A DNA stretch of 64,000 nt from Sphingobacterium lactis (GTDB lineage: Bacteria > Bacteroidota > Bacteroidia > Sphingobacteriales > Sphingobacteriaceae), in assembly GCF_011046555.1 (NCBI RefSeq), contig NZ_CP049246.1, positions 2,232,001-2,296,000 on the forward strand. Reading direction: 5' to 3'. The position numbers were made by a program, and so were the translations under genes. Positions 43,483-53,179 of this stretch are shown here, piece after piece. The notes under the pieces were generated by a model. That model made no database searches, was not told the origin of the DNA, and worked only from the letters and a program-made list of their open reading frames with translations. Position 1 is the first letter of the stretch; each line of letters starts with the position of its first letter.

Positions 43483-44478
43483 TTGATACATATTGGTGTA
43501 ATCGGTAGTGGAAGTTGGGCTACTGCAATGATAAAGATGTTAACGGATAACGCCATCGAGAAGCAGATTCATTGGTGGGTCCGTAAAGAGGAAGATATTG
43601 ATTACATAAAGCAGTATCGCCACAATCCATCTTATTTAAGTGCCGTAGAAATAAAATTGGAGAAAGTTCAATTGGTGGCCGAGGTGAAAGCAGTTTTTGC
43701 CGCATCGGATATCATCATTCTTAATACACCAGCTGCCTATTTGGAGGATGCCCTTAAGGACTTAACACCAGAAGATTTTAAAGGAAAGCTCATGGTTTCC
43801 GCCATAAAGGGGATCGTACCATCCATAAAATTGATTGTCGGTGAATATTTGAACCGCAAATTTGATGTTGGCTTGGGTGACACCGTCGTAATTGGTGGGC
43901 CGTGCCATGCTGAAGAAGTTTCCTTGGAAAAACTTTCCTACCTGACTTTTGCCTCAAAGAATACCGCAAATGCCGCAACGGTCGAACAATATTTCCAGAG
44001 TCATTACATCAAGACCGTTGAATCCAATGACCTATTGGGGGTGGAATATGGCGCCGTATTGAAAAATATCTATGCCTTGGCTGGTGGTATCTGCCACGGT
44101 TTGGGGTATGGAGATAATTTTCAAGCCGTTCTGATTTCAAACGCCATACGGGAGATGGAATATTTTGTAAATGCAATCGATCCGCAACCCAGGGAAATCA
44201 ATAAGTCCGCTTATTTGGGTGACCTCTTGGTTACGGCATATTCCCAGTTCAGTAGAAATAGAACTTTCGGGACAATGATCGGAAAGGGCTACAGTGTCAA
44301 GTCAGCGCAATTGGAGATGAACATGGTGGCGGAAGGCTACTTTGCGTCAGATTGCATCCAGGATATTATTCTTCAGCATCAATTGGAGATGCCCATTTGC
44401 AATACCGTCTACAACATATTATACAAACAGGAACCGGCCGCATCTGCGGTTCGTAAATTGACCGATAAACTAACATAA
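43483..44478 (+). CDS. gpsA: Glycerol-3-phosphate dehydrogenase [NAD(P)+]
   Basis: A 331-residue enzyme that reduces dihydroxyacetone phosphate to sn-glycerol-3-phosphate for phospholipid synthesis. IGVIGSGSWATAMIKML is the NAD(P)-binding loop, and VIGGPCHAEEV, LLGVEYGAVLKNIYALAGGI and SRNRTFGTMIGKG are family motifs. The start is TTG, preceded at the right distance by AAGGAGGGG, which makes it convincing despite the rare codon. It overlaps hemF by 1 bp (TAATG). Confidence 0.93.
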   Translation: MIHIGVIGSGSWATAMIKMLTDNAIEKQIHWWVRKEEDIDYIKQYRHNPSYLSAVEIKLEKVQLVAEVKAVFAASDIIILNTPAAYLEDALKDLTPEDFKGKLMVSAIKGIVPSIKLIVGEYLNRKFDVGLGDTVVIGGPCHAEEVSLEKLSYLTFASKNTANAATVEQYFQSHYIKTVESNDLLGVEYGAVLKNIYALAGGICHGLGYGDNFQAVLISNAIREMEYFVNAIDPQPREINKSAYLGDLLVTAYSQFSRNRTFGTMIGKGYSVKSAQLEMNMVAEGYFASDCIQDIILQHQLEMPICNTVYNILYKQEPAASAVRKLTDKLT

Positions 44479-45374
44479 TGATAAGCAAGGAAATCATTGC
44501 CGAAAAATATAAGGAAATCCAGGATGAGATAACACAAGCCCTGGAAAAATTGGATGGGAAAGCGACCTTCCAAGAAGAATTATGGGAACGTGAAGGTGGA
44601 GGAGGGGGAAGGACCCGTGTCATTCAGCATGGAAATATCCTGGAAAAGGGTGGCGTAAATTTCTCTGCAGTACATGGACAGTTGCCTGCGCCCATTAAAA
44701 AAGCGTTTGGTGTGGAAGAAGACGAGTTTTTCGCTACAGGAGTATCTATCGTTATTCACCCCAACAATCCATGGGTACCCATTATTCACATGAATATCCG
44801 GTATTTTGAGCTCAATTCGGAGATCCGTTGGTTCGGAGGTGGGATTGATCTGACGCCGCATTATATCCAACAAGAAGATGCCCAGTATTTCCATAGGGAG
44901 CTTAAAGCTGTATGTGATCGCTATAAGGATAGTTTCTACACCGATTTTAAAGCATGGGCCGATAACTATTTCTTCATTAAGCACCGGGAGGAAACACGTG
45001 GGATCGGCGGTATCTTTTATGATAAGTTGACCCCCGAGAAAGCAGGCGTTTCCGAAGAGGAAATCTTCAACTTCTCCTGCGACCTGGGTCGATTATTTCC
45101 GAAAGTATATTCGGAATTGGTCAACCGGAATCGGGATAAAGCCTATTCCGAGCGCGAGAAGAATTGGCAATTATTGCGTCGTGGCCGTTATGTTGAGTTT
45201 AACCTGGTCTATGATGCAGGAACAAAATTCGGTTTGGAGACCAATGGCCGAATTGAATCCATTTTGATGAGTTTGCCGGAACAGGCGAATTGGTTCTATA
45301 ATTTCCAGGTCGAGCCAGGCTCCTTGGAGGAGGAAACCCTATCCTTATTGAAGAAGGGCGTAAATTGGGTTTAG
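44478..45374 (+). CDS. hemF: Aerobic coproporphyrinogen III oxidase
   Basis: A 298-residue oxygen-dependent enzyme of haem synthesis that converts coproporphyrinogen III to protoporphyrinogen IX. Signature blocks: GGGGRTRVIQHGNILEKGGVN, here cited as HGNILEKGGVNFSAVHG, then WFGGGIDLTPHYI and RRGRYVEFNLVYDAGTKFG. It is coupled to gpsA by a 1-bp overlap and followed 21 bp later by the M16 pair. Confidence 0.95.
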   Translation: MISKEIIAEKYKEIQDEITQALEKLDGKATFQEELWEREGGGGGRTRVIQHGNILEKGGVNFSAVHGQLPAPIKKAFGVEEDEFFATGVSIVIHPNNPWVPIIHMNIRYFELNSEIRWFGGGIDLTPHYIQQEDAQYFHRELKAVCDRYKDSFYTDFKAWADNYFFIKHREETRGIGGIFYDKLTPEKAGVSEEEIFNFSCDLGRLFPKVYSELVNRNRDKAYSEREKNWQLLRRGRYVEFNLVYDAGTKFGLETNGRIESILMSLPEQANWFYNFQVEPGSLEEETLSLLKKGVNWV

Positions 45375-45395
45375 TCTTTTACCTTAGAACACTAC

Positions 45396-46652
45396 ATGAT
45401 AAAATTTGAAAGATTCACTCTTGCAAATGGACTTCGCTTTTTAGTACACGAAGATCCACATAGCCCGATGGCCTGCATGAACATCCTATATGATGTCGGC
45501 GCGAGAGATGAACAGGAGGATAAAACGGGATTTGCGCACCTTTTTGAGCATTTGATGTTCAGTGGGTCGATGAATATCCCGAACTATGATCAACCCCTGC
45601 AGCGGGTTGGCGGTGAGAACAATGCGTTCACCTCAAACGATATCACCAATTATTACATCACCTTGCCCGCCAATAACTTGGAAACAGCATTTTGGTTGGA
45701 ATCTGATCGCATGATGGGTTTAGCCTTTAATGAACAGGGTTTGGAGGTGCAACGAAATGTTGTGATCGAAGAGTTTAAACAACGCTATCTGAACCAGCCT
45801 TATGGTGATGTGTGGCTTAAATTGCGCGAATTGGCGTATAAGGTCCATCCCTATAAGTGGGCGACCATTGGCAAGGAGATCAAGCATATCGAAGATGCGA
45901 AGATGGAAGATGTCAAGGCGTTCTTTGCGAAATTCTATCGGCCGAACAATGCCATAGTAACCATTGCGGGGCATGTGAAATTGGAGGAGGTGAAGGATTT
46001 GGCAGAAAAATGGTTCGGCGATATCCCTAGTGGCGAGCCTAATCTACGTTCTCTTCCTGTTGAGCCTGCGCAGACAGAAGCTCGTTTGAAACATGTCCAT
46101 GCCGATGTTCCTGTGGATGCCCTGTATATCGCCTTTCATTCCGTGGATCGTTTGCACCCGGATTACCAGACCATCGATCTGATTACAGACATCTTGGCCA
46201 GAGGAACATCCGCACGATTGTACCGACGATTGGTCAAAGATCAGCAGTTATTCAGCGAGATCAATGCCTATGTGGTGGGAAGTTTAGATCAGAACCTGGT
46301 CGTAGTCGAAGGTAAACCTATTGAAGGCGTGTCTTTGGAAGATGCCGAAAAGGCAATCTGGAAAGAGCTGGATACACTCAGCAAAGAGGAAGTCTCCAGG
46401 GAGGAACTGACCAAGGTAAAGAACAAGATCGAATCGACATTGGTTTTCGCAGAGTTGTCCATTTTGGATAAAGCCATGAATCTAGGATACTATGAGTTGT
46501 TGGGCGATGCGGAACTGTACAATCAAGAAGTTGATAATTATTTAAAGATCAATGAATGGGATATTATGCGTGTGGCAAAGGAAACTTTCCAGCACACAAA
46601 CTCCTCAACATTATATTACCATGCCAAAGAAAGGGTAGAAGATGCTAAATAG
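45396..46652 (+). CDS. M16-family zinc peptidase, catalytic subunit
   Basis: A 418-residue pitrilysin-type protease. The inverted zinc motif HLFEH is at residues 48-52 within GFAHLFEHLMFSGS, with the distal Glu in the conserved ERNVVIEEFKQR-type segment (here VQRNVVIEEFKQR). No signal peptide, so it is probably cytoplasmic. It overlaps the following paralogue by 11 bp; the two likely form an active/inactive heterodimer as is usual for such pairs. Confidence 0.92.
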   Translation: MIKFERFTLANGLRFLVHEDPHSPMACMNILYDVGARDEQEDKTGFAHLFEHLMFSGSMNIPNYDQPLQRVGGENNAFTSNDITNYYITLPANNLETAFWLESDRMMGLAFNEQGLEVQRNVVIEEFKQRYLNQPYGDVWLKLRELAYKVHPYKWATIGKEIKHIEDAKMEDVKAFFAKFYRPNNAIVTIAGHVKLEEVKDLAEKWFGDIPSGEPNLRSLPVEPAQTEARLKHVHADVPVDALYIAFHSVDRLHPDYQTIDLITDILARGTSARLYRRLVKDQQLFSEINAYVVGSLDQNLVVVEGKPIEGVSLEDAEKAIWKELDTLSKEEVSREELTKVKNKIESTLVFAELSILDKAMNLGYYELLGDAELYNQEVDNYLKINEWDIMRVAKETFQHTNSSTLYYHAKERVEDAK

Positions 46653-47940
46653 AAAAGAAGCTCCTGCACTGCATGGGATCGATATTATGCAGATCGAAAG
46701 ACCGGAAGAATTGATTTTCGCCAATGGATTGCGTGTATTTGTGTTCCGCGCTCCGGAACAGGAACTCATCAAGGCTGAATTTGTGTTCAACAATATCTTC
46801 GGACAACCTGAGAATCCAGTAAGGAATACCGCATTGAGTTCGATGCTGAAGGAAGGGACACCAACCTATAACAGCGCGCAGATTGCCGAAAAGATCGATT
46901 TTTATGGGGCATACCTGGTGCCTGAGTTTAGTTTTGACCAAAATGCACTGACGTTATATACGCTCAAGAAGCATGTGGATGCCGTTTTGCCGATTGTATT
47001 CGATGTGCTGAATAATAGCATAGTCCCGCAGCAGGAACTTGATACCTATATTCGGAACAATAGGCAGAGCCTGCAAATCTCCTTGGAGAAAACAGACTTT
47101 ATAGCTCGCCGAACATTTTATAAGGGTATATTCGGGGAAACCCGCTACGGACAGTATGTTACGGATGAACTCCTTAAAAATTTAGAGCGTGAAGATATTC
47201 TACGCCTGTACAAACAACAGATCCAGCCAACCAATGCAACCCTCTTTCTGTCGGGTAATATTACGGAAGAAGTAATGCATTCTTTCCGAACCTACTTTGA
47301 AGAGCAATGGCAAGTTGAATCAACAATCGAAACAACACTTTATATTCCACAGAATTCTCCAGCAACGGGATTGGTATACACCGCCAAAGCTGGCGCCTTA
47401 CAATCCTCCATCCGCATGGGGAAATTGGGGATCCAGAGATCACATGTAGATTATCCTGCCCTGCAATTCACCAATACCTTATTCGGCGGGTTCTTTGGTT
47501 CGCGATTGATGAGCAATATCCGTGAGGATAAGGGATACACCTACAGTATCGGTTCCATGGTGGCGAATTTAAACCATGCCGGATTTATCTCGGTGGTAAC
47601 AGATGTCGGTGCTCAACATACTGAAGATACCCTACATCAGATTGCCTTGGAGTCCACACGCCTGCAACAAGAGAAAGTTAAGGAAGCTGAACTTGAATTG
47701 GTACGGAATTATATGCTGGGCGGTATGCTGGGGAGTTTGGAATCAATCTTTTCCCATGTTGACAAATTCAAATCCGTTTATTTCTCGGGGTTAACCCTGG
47801 ATTATTACGATTATTATGCACAGGTAGTTCAACATATCCAAGCGGATCAAGTGATGGATATGGCGCAGAAATACCTTGGGACAGAGGATATGCTAAAAGT
47901 TGTGGTGGGCAAAATGTCCCACGAGCAACTCGAAGGGTAG
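46642..47940 (+). CDS. M16-family peptidase-like protein, non-catalytic subunit
   Basis: A 432-residue paralogue that lacks the HxxEH zinc motif. It keeps the C-terminal RLMSNIREDKGYTYSIGS segment, in which an Arg/Tyr pair assists the partner's active site. Its start lies inside the end of the catalytic gene. It ends at a strong bidirectional terminator. Confidence 0.9.
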   Translation: MLNRKEAPALHGIDIMQIERPEELIFANGLRVFVFRAPEQELIKAEFVFNNIFGQPENPVRNTALSSMLKEGTPTYNSAQIAEKIDFYGAYLVPEFSFDQNALTLYTLKKHVDAVLPIVFDVLNNSIVPQQELDTYIRNNRQSLQISLEKTDFIARRTFYKGIFGETRYGQYVTDELLKNLEREDILRLYKQQIQPTNATLFLSGNITEEVMHSFRTYFEEQWQVESTIETTLYIPQNSPATGLVYTAKAGALQSSIRMGKLGIQRSHVDYPALQFTNTLFGGFFGSRLMSNIREDKGYTYSIGSMVANLNHAGFISVVTDVGAQHTEDTLHQIALESTRLQQEKVKEAELELVRNYMLGGMLGSLESIFSHVDKFKSVYFSGLTLDYYDYYAQVVQHIQADQVMDMAQKYLGTEDMLKVVVGKMSHEQLEG

Positions 47941-47954
47941 ATTTAGCATTAATG

Positions 47955-48000
47955 ACATAAGAAAGCGGGGTTGAACACGTTCAACCCCGCTTTCTTATGT
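47955..48000. terminator. Bidirectional 21-bp hairpin terminator
   Basis: A perfect 21-bp inverted repeat with a CACG loop between two convergent genes, with AAAG/CTTT flanks on both sides. Confidence 0.85.
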
Positions 48001-48010
48001 TTAGTTTTGA

Positions 48011-48739
48011 CTAATTTTCTTTTGCCATTAAATCTTGAATGGCCACGGAGGCTAATGCACCACCGAATGCAGCAGGCAGGTAAGACATCGTGCCATAGGC
48101 AGATTTCTTATAGTTGCTGCCATCTGTATACAAAAGGGATTCCTTATCGGGTAATTCGGTGGAAAACACCACTTTGACCCCTTTACGAATGCCATGTTTT
48201 TTCAGTTTTTTACGGATGTGCTGTGCCAGTTTGCAATTGAAGGTTTTGCCAATATCGGCGATCCGGATTTTCGTAGGATCTAATTTTCCGCCTGCACCCA
48301 TGGAACTCACAAATGGGATTTTCGATTCTATCGCGCGACGGATGAAGAACAATTTTGGCGTGATACTATCGATAGCTTCCACACAGTAATCCGGTTGCAA
48401 TTCCAGTAACCCGGGAATGGACTGTGGCATTACAAATTCCTGAACCACGTTGAGCTGCAGTTCGGGATTGATGGCCAAAAGACGTTCTCGCATGATTTCA
48501 GCCTTGGCAACACCATGATTGGTCGCCAATGCCGGTAACTGTCTGTTTCTGTTGCTGGGATCCACGGTATCACCATCGATAATGGTCATTTTCCCAACTC
48601 CGGAACGCGCAATAAATTCTGCGGCGAAAGACCCGACACCACCTAAACCAAGAACCATCACATGTGCGTTTGCTAATTTTTCCAATGCCTCTCTACCGAC
48701 TAGGGCTTCGGTGCGTGAGAGCCAAGATAAATCCATCAT
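48011..48739 (-). CDS. tcdA: tRNA threonylcarbamoyladenosine dehydratase
   Basis: A 242-residue ThiF/E1-like enzyme that uses ATP to cyclise t6A37 of tRNAs to ct6A. GLGGVGSFAAEFIARSG is the nucleotide-binding motif, DGDTVDPSNRNRQLPA the E1-like motif, and DYCVEAIDSITPKLFF the downstream helix. Length fits TcdA. It overlaps the tatD-like gene by 4 bp. Confidence 0.9.
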   Translation of the reverse strand: MMDLSWLSRTEALVGREALEKLANAHVMVLGLGGVGSFAAEFIARSGVGKMTIIDGDTVDPSNRNRQLPALATNHGVAKAEIMRERLLAINPELQLNVVQEFVMPQSIPGLLELQPDYCVEAIDSITPKLFFIRRAIESKIPFVSSMGAGGKLDPTKIRIADIGKTFNCKLAQHIRKKLKKHGIRKGVKVVFSTELPDKESLLYTDGSNYKKSAYGTMSYLPAAFGGALASVAIQDLMAKEN

Positions 48740-49389
48740 TCTTCTATTGTATAATTAAAAACCTGCTTGAAATTCAGCATGATCTGCTGCTTCAGTTGCT
48801 GCAGAGGCAGCTTTCTGACGCGGCAAAAATACGCATAAATTTCAGAGATTTTTGAATTTTTATCATCGCTCTCCAAGAAGATGCGGTCCAATGGAACCGC
48901 TTTGATGAATTCATCCATTCCACCTTTGAGGATGTGAGACCCAACAGAAAGGTGAAATCCATTGCTCAAGAGCGTTTTTGCGAGTTCCCAATGCTTGGCA
49001 TAGCCATGCATCATTACAGGAACTGCATTGTGTTTTCCCAGTAATGCGGCCAATGTTTCGCTATAGGAACGGACCGTATGCAGCACCAATGGCTTCTTCA
49101 ATCTATTGGCCAATTCAATCTGCCTATCAAAGGCCATTTGCTGCCGTTCCCATGGGGTAGCCGTCAATTTATCCAGCCCACATTCCCCAACGGCCAGAAC
49201 GCCGGGTTTATTTGCATACATTTCCAAAACCTCAAACTGCTTCTCAAAATCAGTATCGATATACCAAGGGTGGATACCCGCAGTACACGGCGTGCGCGTC
49301 ATGTAATCTTTGGAAACAATGACATTGGGCAGTGTAAAAATGCCCTGATCGGGAACCGCATGATTATGGGTATGGATGTCGATATACAC
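48736..49389 (-). CDS. TatD-family metal-dependent hydrolase
   Basis: A 217-residue TIM-barrel hydrolase. MYIDIHTHNH supplies the first metal histidines, AVGECGLDK the glutamate, and VLHTVRSYSETL, VPVMMHGYA and FLESDDKN the rest of the site. Several conserved family residues are replaced (LHTV for LHxR), and the protein is shorter than usual (about 260), so activity may differ. It overlaps the tcdA start. Confidence 0.85.
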   Translation of the reverse strand: MYIDIHTHNHAVPDQGIFTLPNVIVSKDYMTRTPCTAGIHPWYIDTDFEKQFEVLEMYANKPGVLAVGECGLDKLTATPWERQQMAFDRQIELANRLKKPLVLHTVRSYSETLAALLGKHNAVPVMMHGYAKHWELAKTLLSNGFHLSVGSHILKGGMDEFIKAVPLDRIFLESDDKNSKISEIYAYFCRVRKLPLQQLKQQIMLNFKQVFNYTIEE

Positions 49390-49427
49390 TAGGGGAATTT
49401 TTAAGTAAATGTAACGGAAATTCTGGG

Positions 49428-49748
49428 TTAATCCACAATTTCATAGGATCCGAATTCCAAAACTATTATTCCACTGGTGGTGTCGATTTTGAATCTTTTC
49501 CGCGAGTGGTCTATGTCAAAGTTTTTATCAATATCCTGTACCTCCTCGGAGATTTCCAAGATCACAGGATAGCCCTCATAACTGATTTCAGAACGGGAGT
49601 AATGGGTCACTTGATTGAATTGCAAGCGGCACTCGTTGTCCTGTCCTTCTACATCCAGCAAAAGGGTAACATATAAAGTCTGAGTCTTTGAATCCTCTTC
49701 TGTCCTAACAATTTCGGCTCCCAATAATGAATCAATGTCGATGGTCAT
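49428..49748 (-). CDS. Uncharacterised 106-residue protein
   Basis: A soluble acidic protein, probably beta-rich (LYVTLLLDVEGQDNECRLQF, GIIVLEFGSYEIVD). No signal peptide or motif is recognised. It lies 38 bp upstream of the tatD-like gene on the same strand. Confidence 0.55.
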   Translation of the reverse strand: MTIDIDSLLGAEIVRTEEDSKTQTLYVTLLLDVEGQDNECRLQFNQVTHYSRSEISYEGYPVILEISEEVQDIDKNFDIDHSRKRFKIDTTSGIIVLEFGSYEIVD

Positions 49749-49814
49749 ATGCTGTTTTTTCTAAATGGTCATACAATAATAACAGCAGTTTGCACTTTTC
49801 GTTTTCAATTCGAA

Positions 49815-49985
49815 TCAATTGTTGCTAAAAACGAAGTTATTAACCTTCAAGTCGTTCAGAACGGCCTGTAGAAGACTGATCTTCCGAACAGCACGGCTCT
49901 GCGCTTTGATTCGTTTAATAAATGGATGCGCCTTTCCCGATGGGTTTGTTTGGCTTTTTGAGGAGTTGTTTCTTTTATGGAACAT
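49815..49985 (-). CDS. 56-residue basic protein
   Basis: Begins MFHKRNNSSK and is rich in Lys/Arg (HPFIKRIKAQSRAVRKISLL), with a hydrophobic C-terminal part. The strong ribosome-binding sequence AAAGGAGG lies at good spacing before the ATG, unusual in this phylum and good support for translation. It might bind nucleic acid or a membrane; unknown family. Confidence 0.5.
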   Translation of the reverse strand: MFHKRNNSSKSQTNPSGKAHPFIKRIKAQSRAVRKISLLQAVLNDLKVNNFVFSNN

Positions 49986-50138
49986 GATTCCTCCTTTTCA
50001 AAGTTTATAATGGTAGACAGCAAGTTCTGTCATATTAAAGATAAGTTAATGAAATGAGAATACCAAGAACCTGATATTTTGGATTCCCGATTCCGAATTG
50101 AAATAGGATTTCCATATCTTCGTTTCAAAATTCAGTCC

Positions 50139-51044
50139 TTGTTAAAAATAGCACACCATACAGCTTATATCCATCCTTTACCAGAAGGACATCGTTTTCC
50201 GATGTTGAAATATGAGTTGATACCAGCGCAATTGCTCTATGAAGGATTGGTCACAAGGGATCAGTTTTTTGAACCTGGTCTGGTCGACAAGGAAATAGTC
50301 AAGCTTGCGCACGATGCCACCTATGTGGAGGATATGTTGGGTCTGCGCTTGGATCCGAAGATGCAGCGTAGGATTGGTTTTCCCATGTCCGCCAGTTTGG
50401 TTGATCGGGAGCTCTACCTCATAGACGGCACCATTCAAGCCTGCTTTGCGGCGATGGAACATGGTGTTGCTTTTAATACGGCCGGAGGGACCCATCATGC
50501 TGGTCGCGATTTCGGGGAAGGATTCTGCCTGTTCAATGACCAAGCGGTTGCTGCGGCATATCTCCACCATCAAGGGATCGCCAAAAGGATTTTGATCATC
50601 GATCTGGATGTGCACCAAGGGAATGGAACTGCCCATATCTTCGCCGATCATCCGGATATCATTACTTTTTCCATACATGGCGAGCGAAATTTCCCTTTTC
50701 ATAAGGGGAAGTCGCATGTAGATATCGGGCTGCCTGATGGCGTGGCAGATCAGGAATACCTACAACTTTTAGCGCGTGAACTGCCTCGGTTATTCCAGGA
50801 CTATGCGCCCGAATTTGTATTTTACCAAGCCGGAGTGGATGTGCTGGCGACCGATAAATTGGGGAAGTTCAATATGACGCCGGAAGGTTGTCGGAAGCGG
50901 GATGAATTGGTATTTAGAGCCTGCAGGGATTTTCAGATTCCCGTGGAGGTCAGTATGGGCGGCGGATACTCTGTACATATCAAGGATATCGTCAATGCCC
51001 ATGTCAACACCTACAGGACAGCAATAGATTTATACGATTTTTAA
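50139..51044 (+). CDS. Histone-deacetylase-like amidohydrolase
   Basis: A 301-residue zinc hydrolase of the HDAC/acetoin-utilisation/acetylpolyamine fold. Motifs: FNTAGGTHHAGRDFGEGFCLFND (His pair; cited as GGTHHAGRDFGEGFC), LIIDLDVHQGNGTAHIF and YQAGVDVLATD. The real start is probably the TTG at 50139 (LLKIAHHTAYIHPLPEGHRF), since proteins of this group begin with a short version of this block. A TATCTTCG promoter-like box lies just before it, and the open frame further upstream has no family similarity. First gene of a three-gene operon. Confidence 0.85.
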   Translation: MLKIAHHTAYIHPLPEGHRFPMLKYELIPAQLLYEGLVTRDQFFEPGLVDKEIVKLAHDATYVEDMLGLRLDPKMQRRIGFPMSASLVDRELYLIDGTIQACFAAMEHGVAFNTAGGTHHAGRDFGEGFCLFNDQAVAAAYLHHQGIAKRILIIDLDVHQGNGTAHIFADHPDIITFSIHGERNFPFHKGKSHVDIGLPDGVADQEYLQLLARELPRLFQDYAPEFVFYQAGVDVLATDKLGKFNMTPEGCRKRDELVFRACRDFQIPVEVSMGGGYSVHIKDIVNAHVNTYRTAIDLYDF

Positions 51045-51053
51045 AATATTATT

Positions 51054-52109
51054 ATGTTATTTCATCAAGACGCAGATTTCAAACATTTGATCATTCATCA
51101 TGTCGGCAATAAAAGCCAGGACGAGTATTTTACCCTTTCGGAAGAAGAAGTGGATGTACATCGGGACGAAATTCTTGCTGATTTACTGATGCAGTATTTT
51201 ATGAAGCCTTTTTCGAAGGCCAATGAGGTTTACCGCTTCTATCACCCCAACGATACATTGGACCTCAATGAAGTATATTATTTCGCACGTCAGTATTTTG
51301 CCGGTGAAAAGCCATTCATTGATTTTTCAAAGGATATCGCGAAATACCTGTACGAGGTAACCGAACATCCGAAGATCAAATCCGGAGAGCTCTATATTGT
51401 GGCATTGGATAATATACAGATGGAAGGAGAGGACCATAAAGCGATCGGTATCTTCAAATCGGAAAATAAAGAAGCTTACCTCAAGGTGTATTCCGAGGCT
51501 TCTGGCTTGGATGTGAATTATGAGGAAAAAGCCATCAATATCAACAAATTGGACAAAGGAGTGGTCATTGTAAATGTAGAGGAAGAAGAAGGCTATAAAG
51601 TACTCTGTGTTGACCAGACCAATGGTTCTGAGGCCGTGTACTGGAAAGATGATTTCCTGAAATTACGAACGCGCAATGATAATTTCCAACAAACGGGAAA
51701 CATCATGAAGGTGTACAAGAACTTTGTGAACGAGAAGATCGATGAGGTTTTCGATATGGATAAAGCCGATAAGATCGACTTGTTGAATCGGTCGATGAAC
51801 TACTTTAAATCCAAGGAAACGTTCGATGAAGAGGAGTTCAATACGGAAGTGATCGGAAATCCAGATGCAGTTTCTCTCTTTAAGGATTACAAGAGTAATT
51901 TTGAGGAAGAATTCGATACCCCCTTTCAATCCAACTTTGATATCGCGGCACCTGCGGTGAAGAAAATGGCATCAAGTTATAAATCTGTGTTGAAATTGGA
52001 TAAGAACTTTCATATCTATGTGCATGGCAAGCGGGAACTTTTGGAGAAGGGATATGATGAAGATAAGGGCATGAATTATTACAAACTATATTTCGAGAAC
52101 GAAGATTAA
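51054..52109 (+). CDS. Nucleoid-associated protein (NdpA/YejK family)
   Basis: A 351-residue protein of the NdpA family, which binds the nucleoid in other bacteria. The N-terminal LIIHHVGNK segment and later blocks (LYIVALDNIQMEGEDHKAIGIFKSE, cited in part as EDHKAIGIFKSE) fit this family. It starts 9 bp after the HDAC-like gene and overlaps the next by 1 bp. Confidence 0.8.
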   Translation: MLFHQDADFKHLIIHHVGNKSQDEYFTLSEEEVDVHRDEILADLLMQYFMKPFSKANEVYRFYHPNDTLDLNEVYYFARQYFAGEKPFIDFSKDIAKYLYEVTEHPKIKSGELYIVALDNIQMEGEDHKAIGIFKSENKEAYLKVYSEASGLDVNYEEKAININKLDKGVVIVNVEEEEGYKVLCVDQTNGSEAVYWKDDFLKLRTRNDNFQQTGNIMKVYKNFVNEKIDEVFDMDKADKIDLLNRSMNYFKSKETFDEEEFNTEVIGNPDAVSLFKDYKSNFEEEFDTPFQSNFDIAAPAVKKMASSYKSVLKLDKNFHIYVHGKRELLEKGYDEDKGMNYYKLYFENED

Positions 52110-53179
52110 TGTGGCAGCGGAATAGGACATTGGTCATTTGGCTTATCAGCATTTTTATATTGCTGATAGCTGTTAATTTGATTCAGGGAAATCCCGATTG
52201 GATTGAATATGGTTATAGCCGATCGTTCTATCCAGTATACGCCTATTTACCGAAGATCCTTTTTGGCTGGTTGCCTTTCAGCATTGGCGATCTGCTGTAT
52301 GTATCGCTCGGCGCTACTTTATTAATCCTTTTCCTGAAGCCGATTATCCTATTATTTCGCAGGCAGGGGAGGTTGGCGATGCGGCGATTCTTGGTGTTCT
52401 TAGGCGTGCTCTTTTCAGTCTACCTGTTTTTTCAGGTGGCATGGGCCATGAATTATTACCGCATTCCTGTCAGTAAACAGTTGAAGCTTAACGTGGATAC
52501 GGTGTATCTCGAGGATCATCTTTCGATATTAGCCGACCATATAGCCAAAGCCAATCAGCTTCGTGCGCAAGTCAATATGCGTGAACAGAAACGTGATAGC
52601 GCGAATATCGAGGTAGAACAGCTGATGCGTGAAGATGCGCAATTTCCCATGTTGAGCAAAACACAGGTCAAAGTGAAATACCCGCTGGTCGGTGTAATGG
52701 CATCCTATTTTGGTGTCTCGGGATACTTTAATCCATTCAGTAACGAAGCGCACGTCAATGGCAATATGCCATTGCATAGCTATCCCTTTACGGTAGCCCA
52801 TGAGCTATCCCACCAGATGGGGATCGGGTTTGAGGATGAATGTAATTTTATAGGTTTTGTGAAGTTGCAGGACCATCCCAATCCATGGTATGCTTATGCG
52901 GCATATTTGGAAAGTTCCACCTACCTCTTGCGAAGTCTCTATTTGGTCGATAAAGGAAAGTTTGAAGAGTACAAATTGAAGTTTTCAGCAGCTGTTAAAG
53001 CGGATCTGCAAGCGGATCAAGCCTATTGGCAGCAATATACTGGCTGGATCAATACACTATCGGGGATGTTTTACAACCAATACCTGATCCATAACAATCA
53101 AGCCGAAGGCATGGCACGCTATGGTATGGTCAGCCGGTTGATCATTGCCTGGGAGAAACAAAAAAAGGCAGCCAACTAG
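52109..53179 (+). CDS. DUF3810 membrane-anchored putative metalloprotease
   Basis: A 356-residue protein with three N-terminal transmembrane helices (about 8-27, 43-68, 85-107) and an extracytoplasmic domain with the zinc-protease motif HELSHQMG. The HExxH-like HELSH and the DUF3810 layout suggest a membrane peptidase. Its stop codon lies inside the terminator hairpin. It is coupled to the NdpA-like gene. Confidence 0.82.
   Translation: MWQRNRTLVIWLISIFILLIAVNLIQGNPDWIEYGYSRSFYPVYAYLPKILFGWLPFSIGDLLYVSLGATLLILFLKPIILLFRRQGRLAMRRFLVFLGVLFSVYLFFQVAWAMNYYRIPVSKQLKLNVDTVYLEDHLSILADHIAKANQLRAQVNMREQKRDSANIEVEQLMREDAQFPMLSKTQVKVKYPLVGVMASYFGVSGYFNPFSNEAHVNGNMPLHSYPFTVAHELSHQMGIGFEDECNFIGFVKLQDHPNPWYAYAAYLESSTYLLRSLYLVDKGKFEEYKLKFSAAVKADLQADQAYWQQYTGWINTLSGMFYNQYLIHNNQAEGMARYGMVSRLIIAWEKQKKAAN

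Noticed and set aside
49819..50010. 63-codon plus-strand frame
   Set aside because: Antisense to the 56-residue basic protein gene, which has a strong ribosome-binding site; this frame has none.
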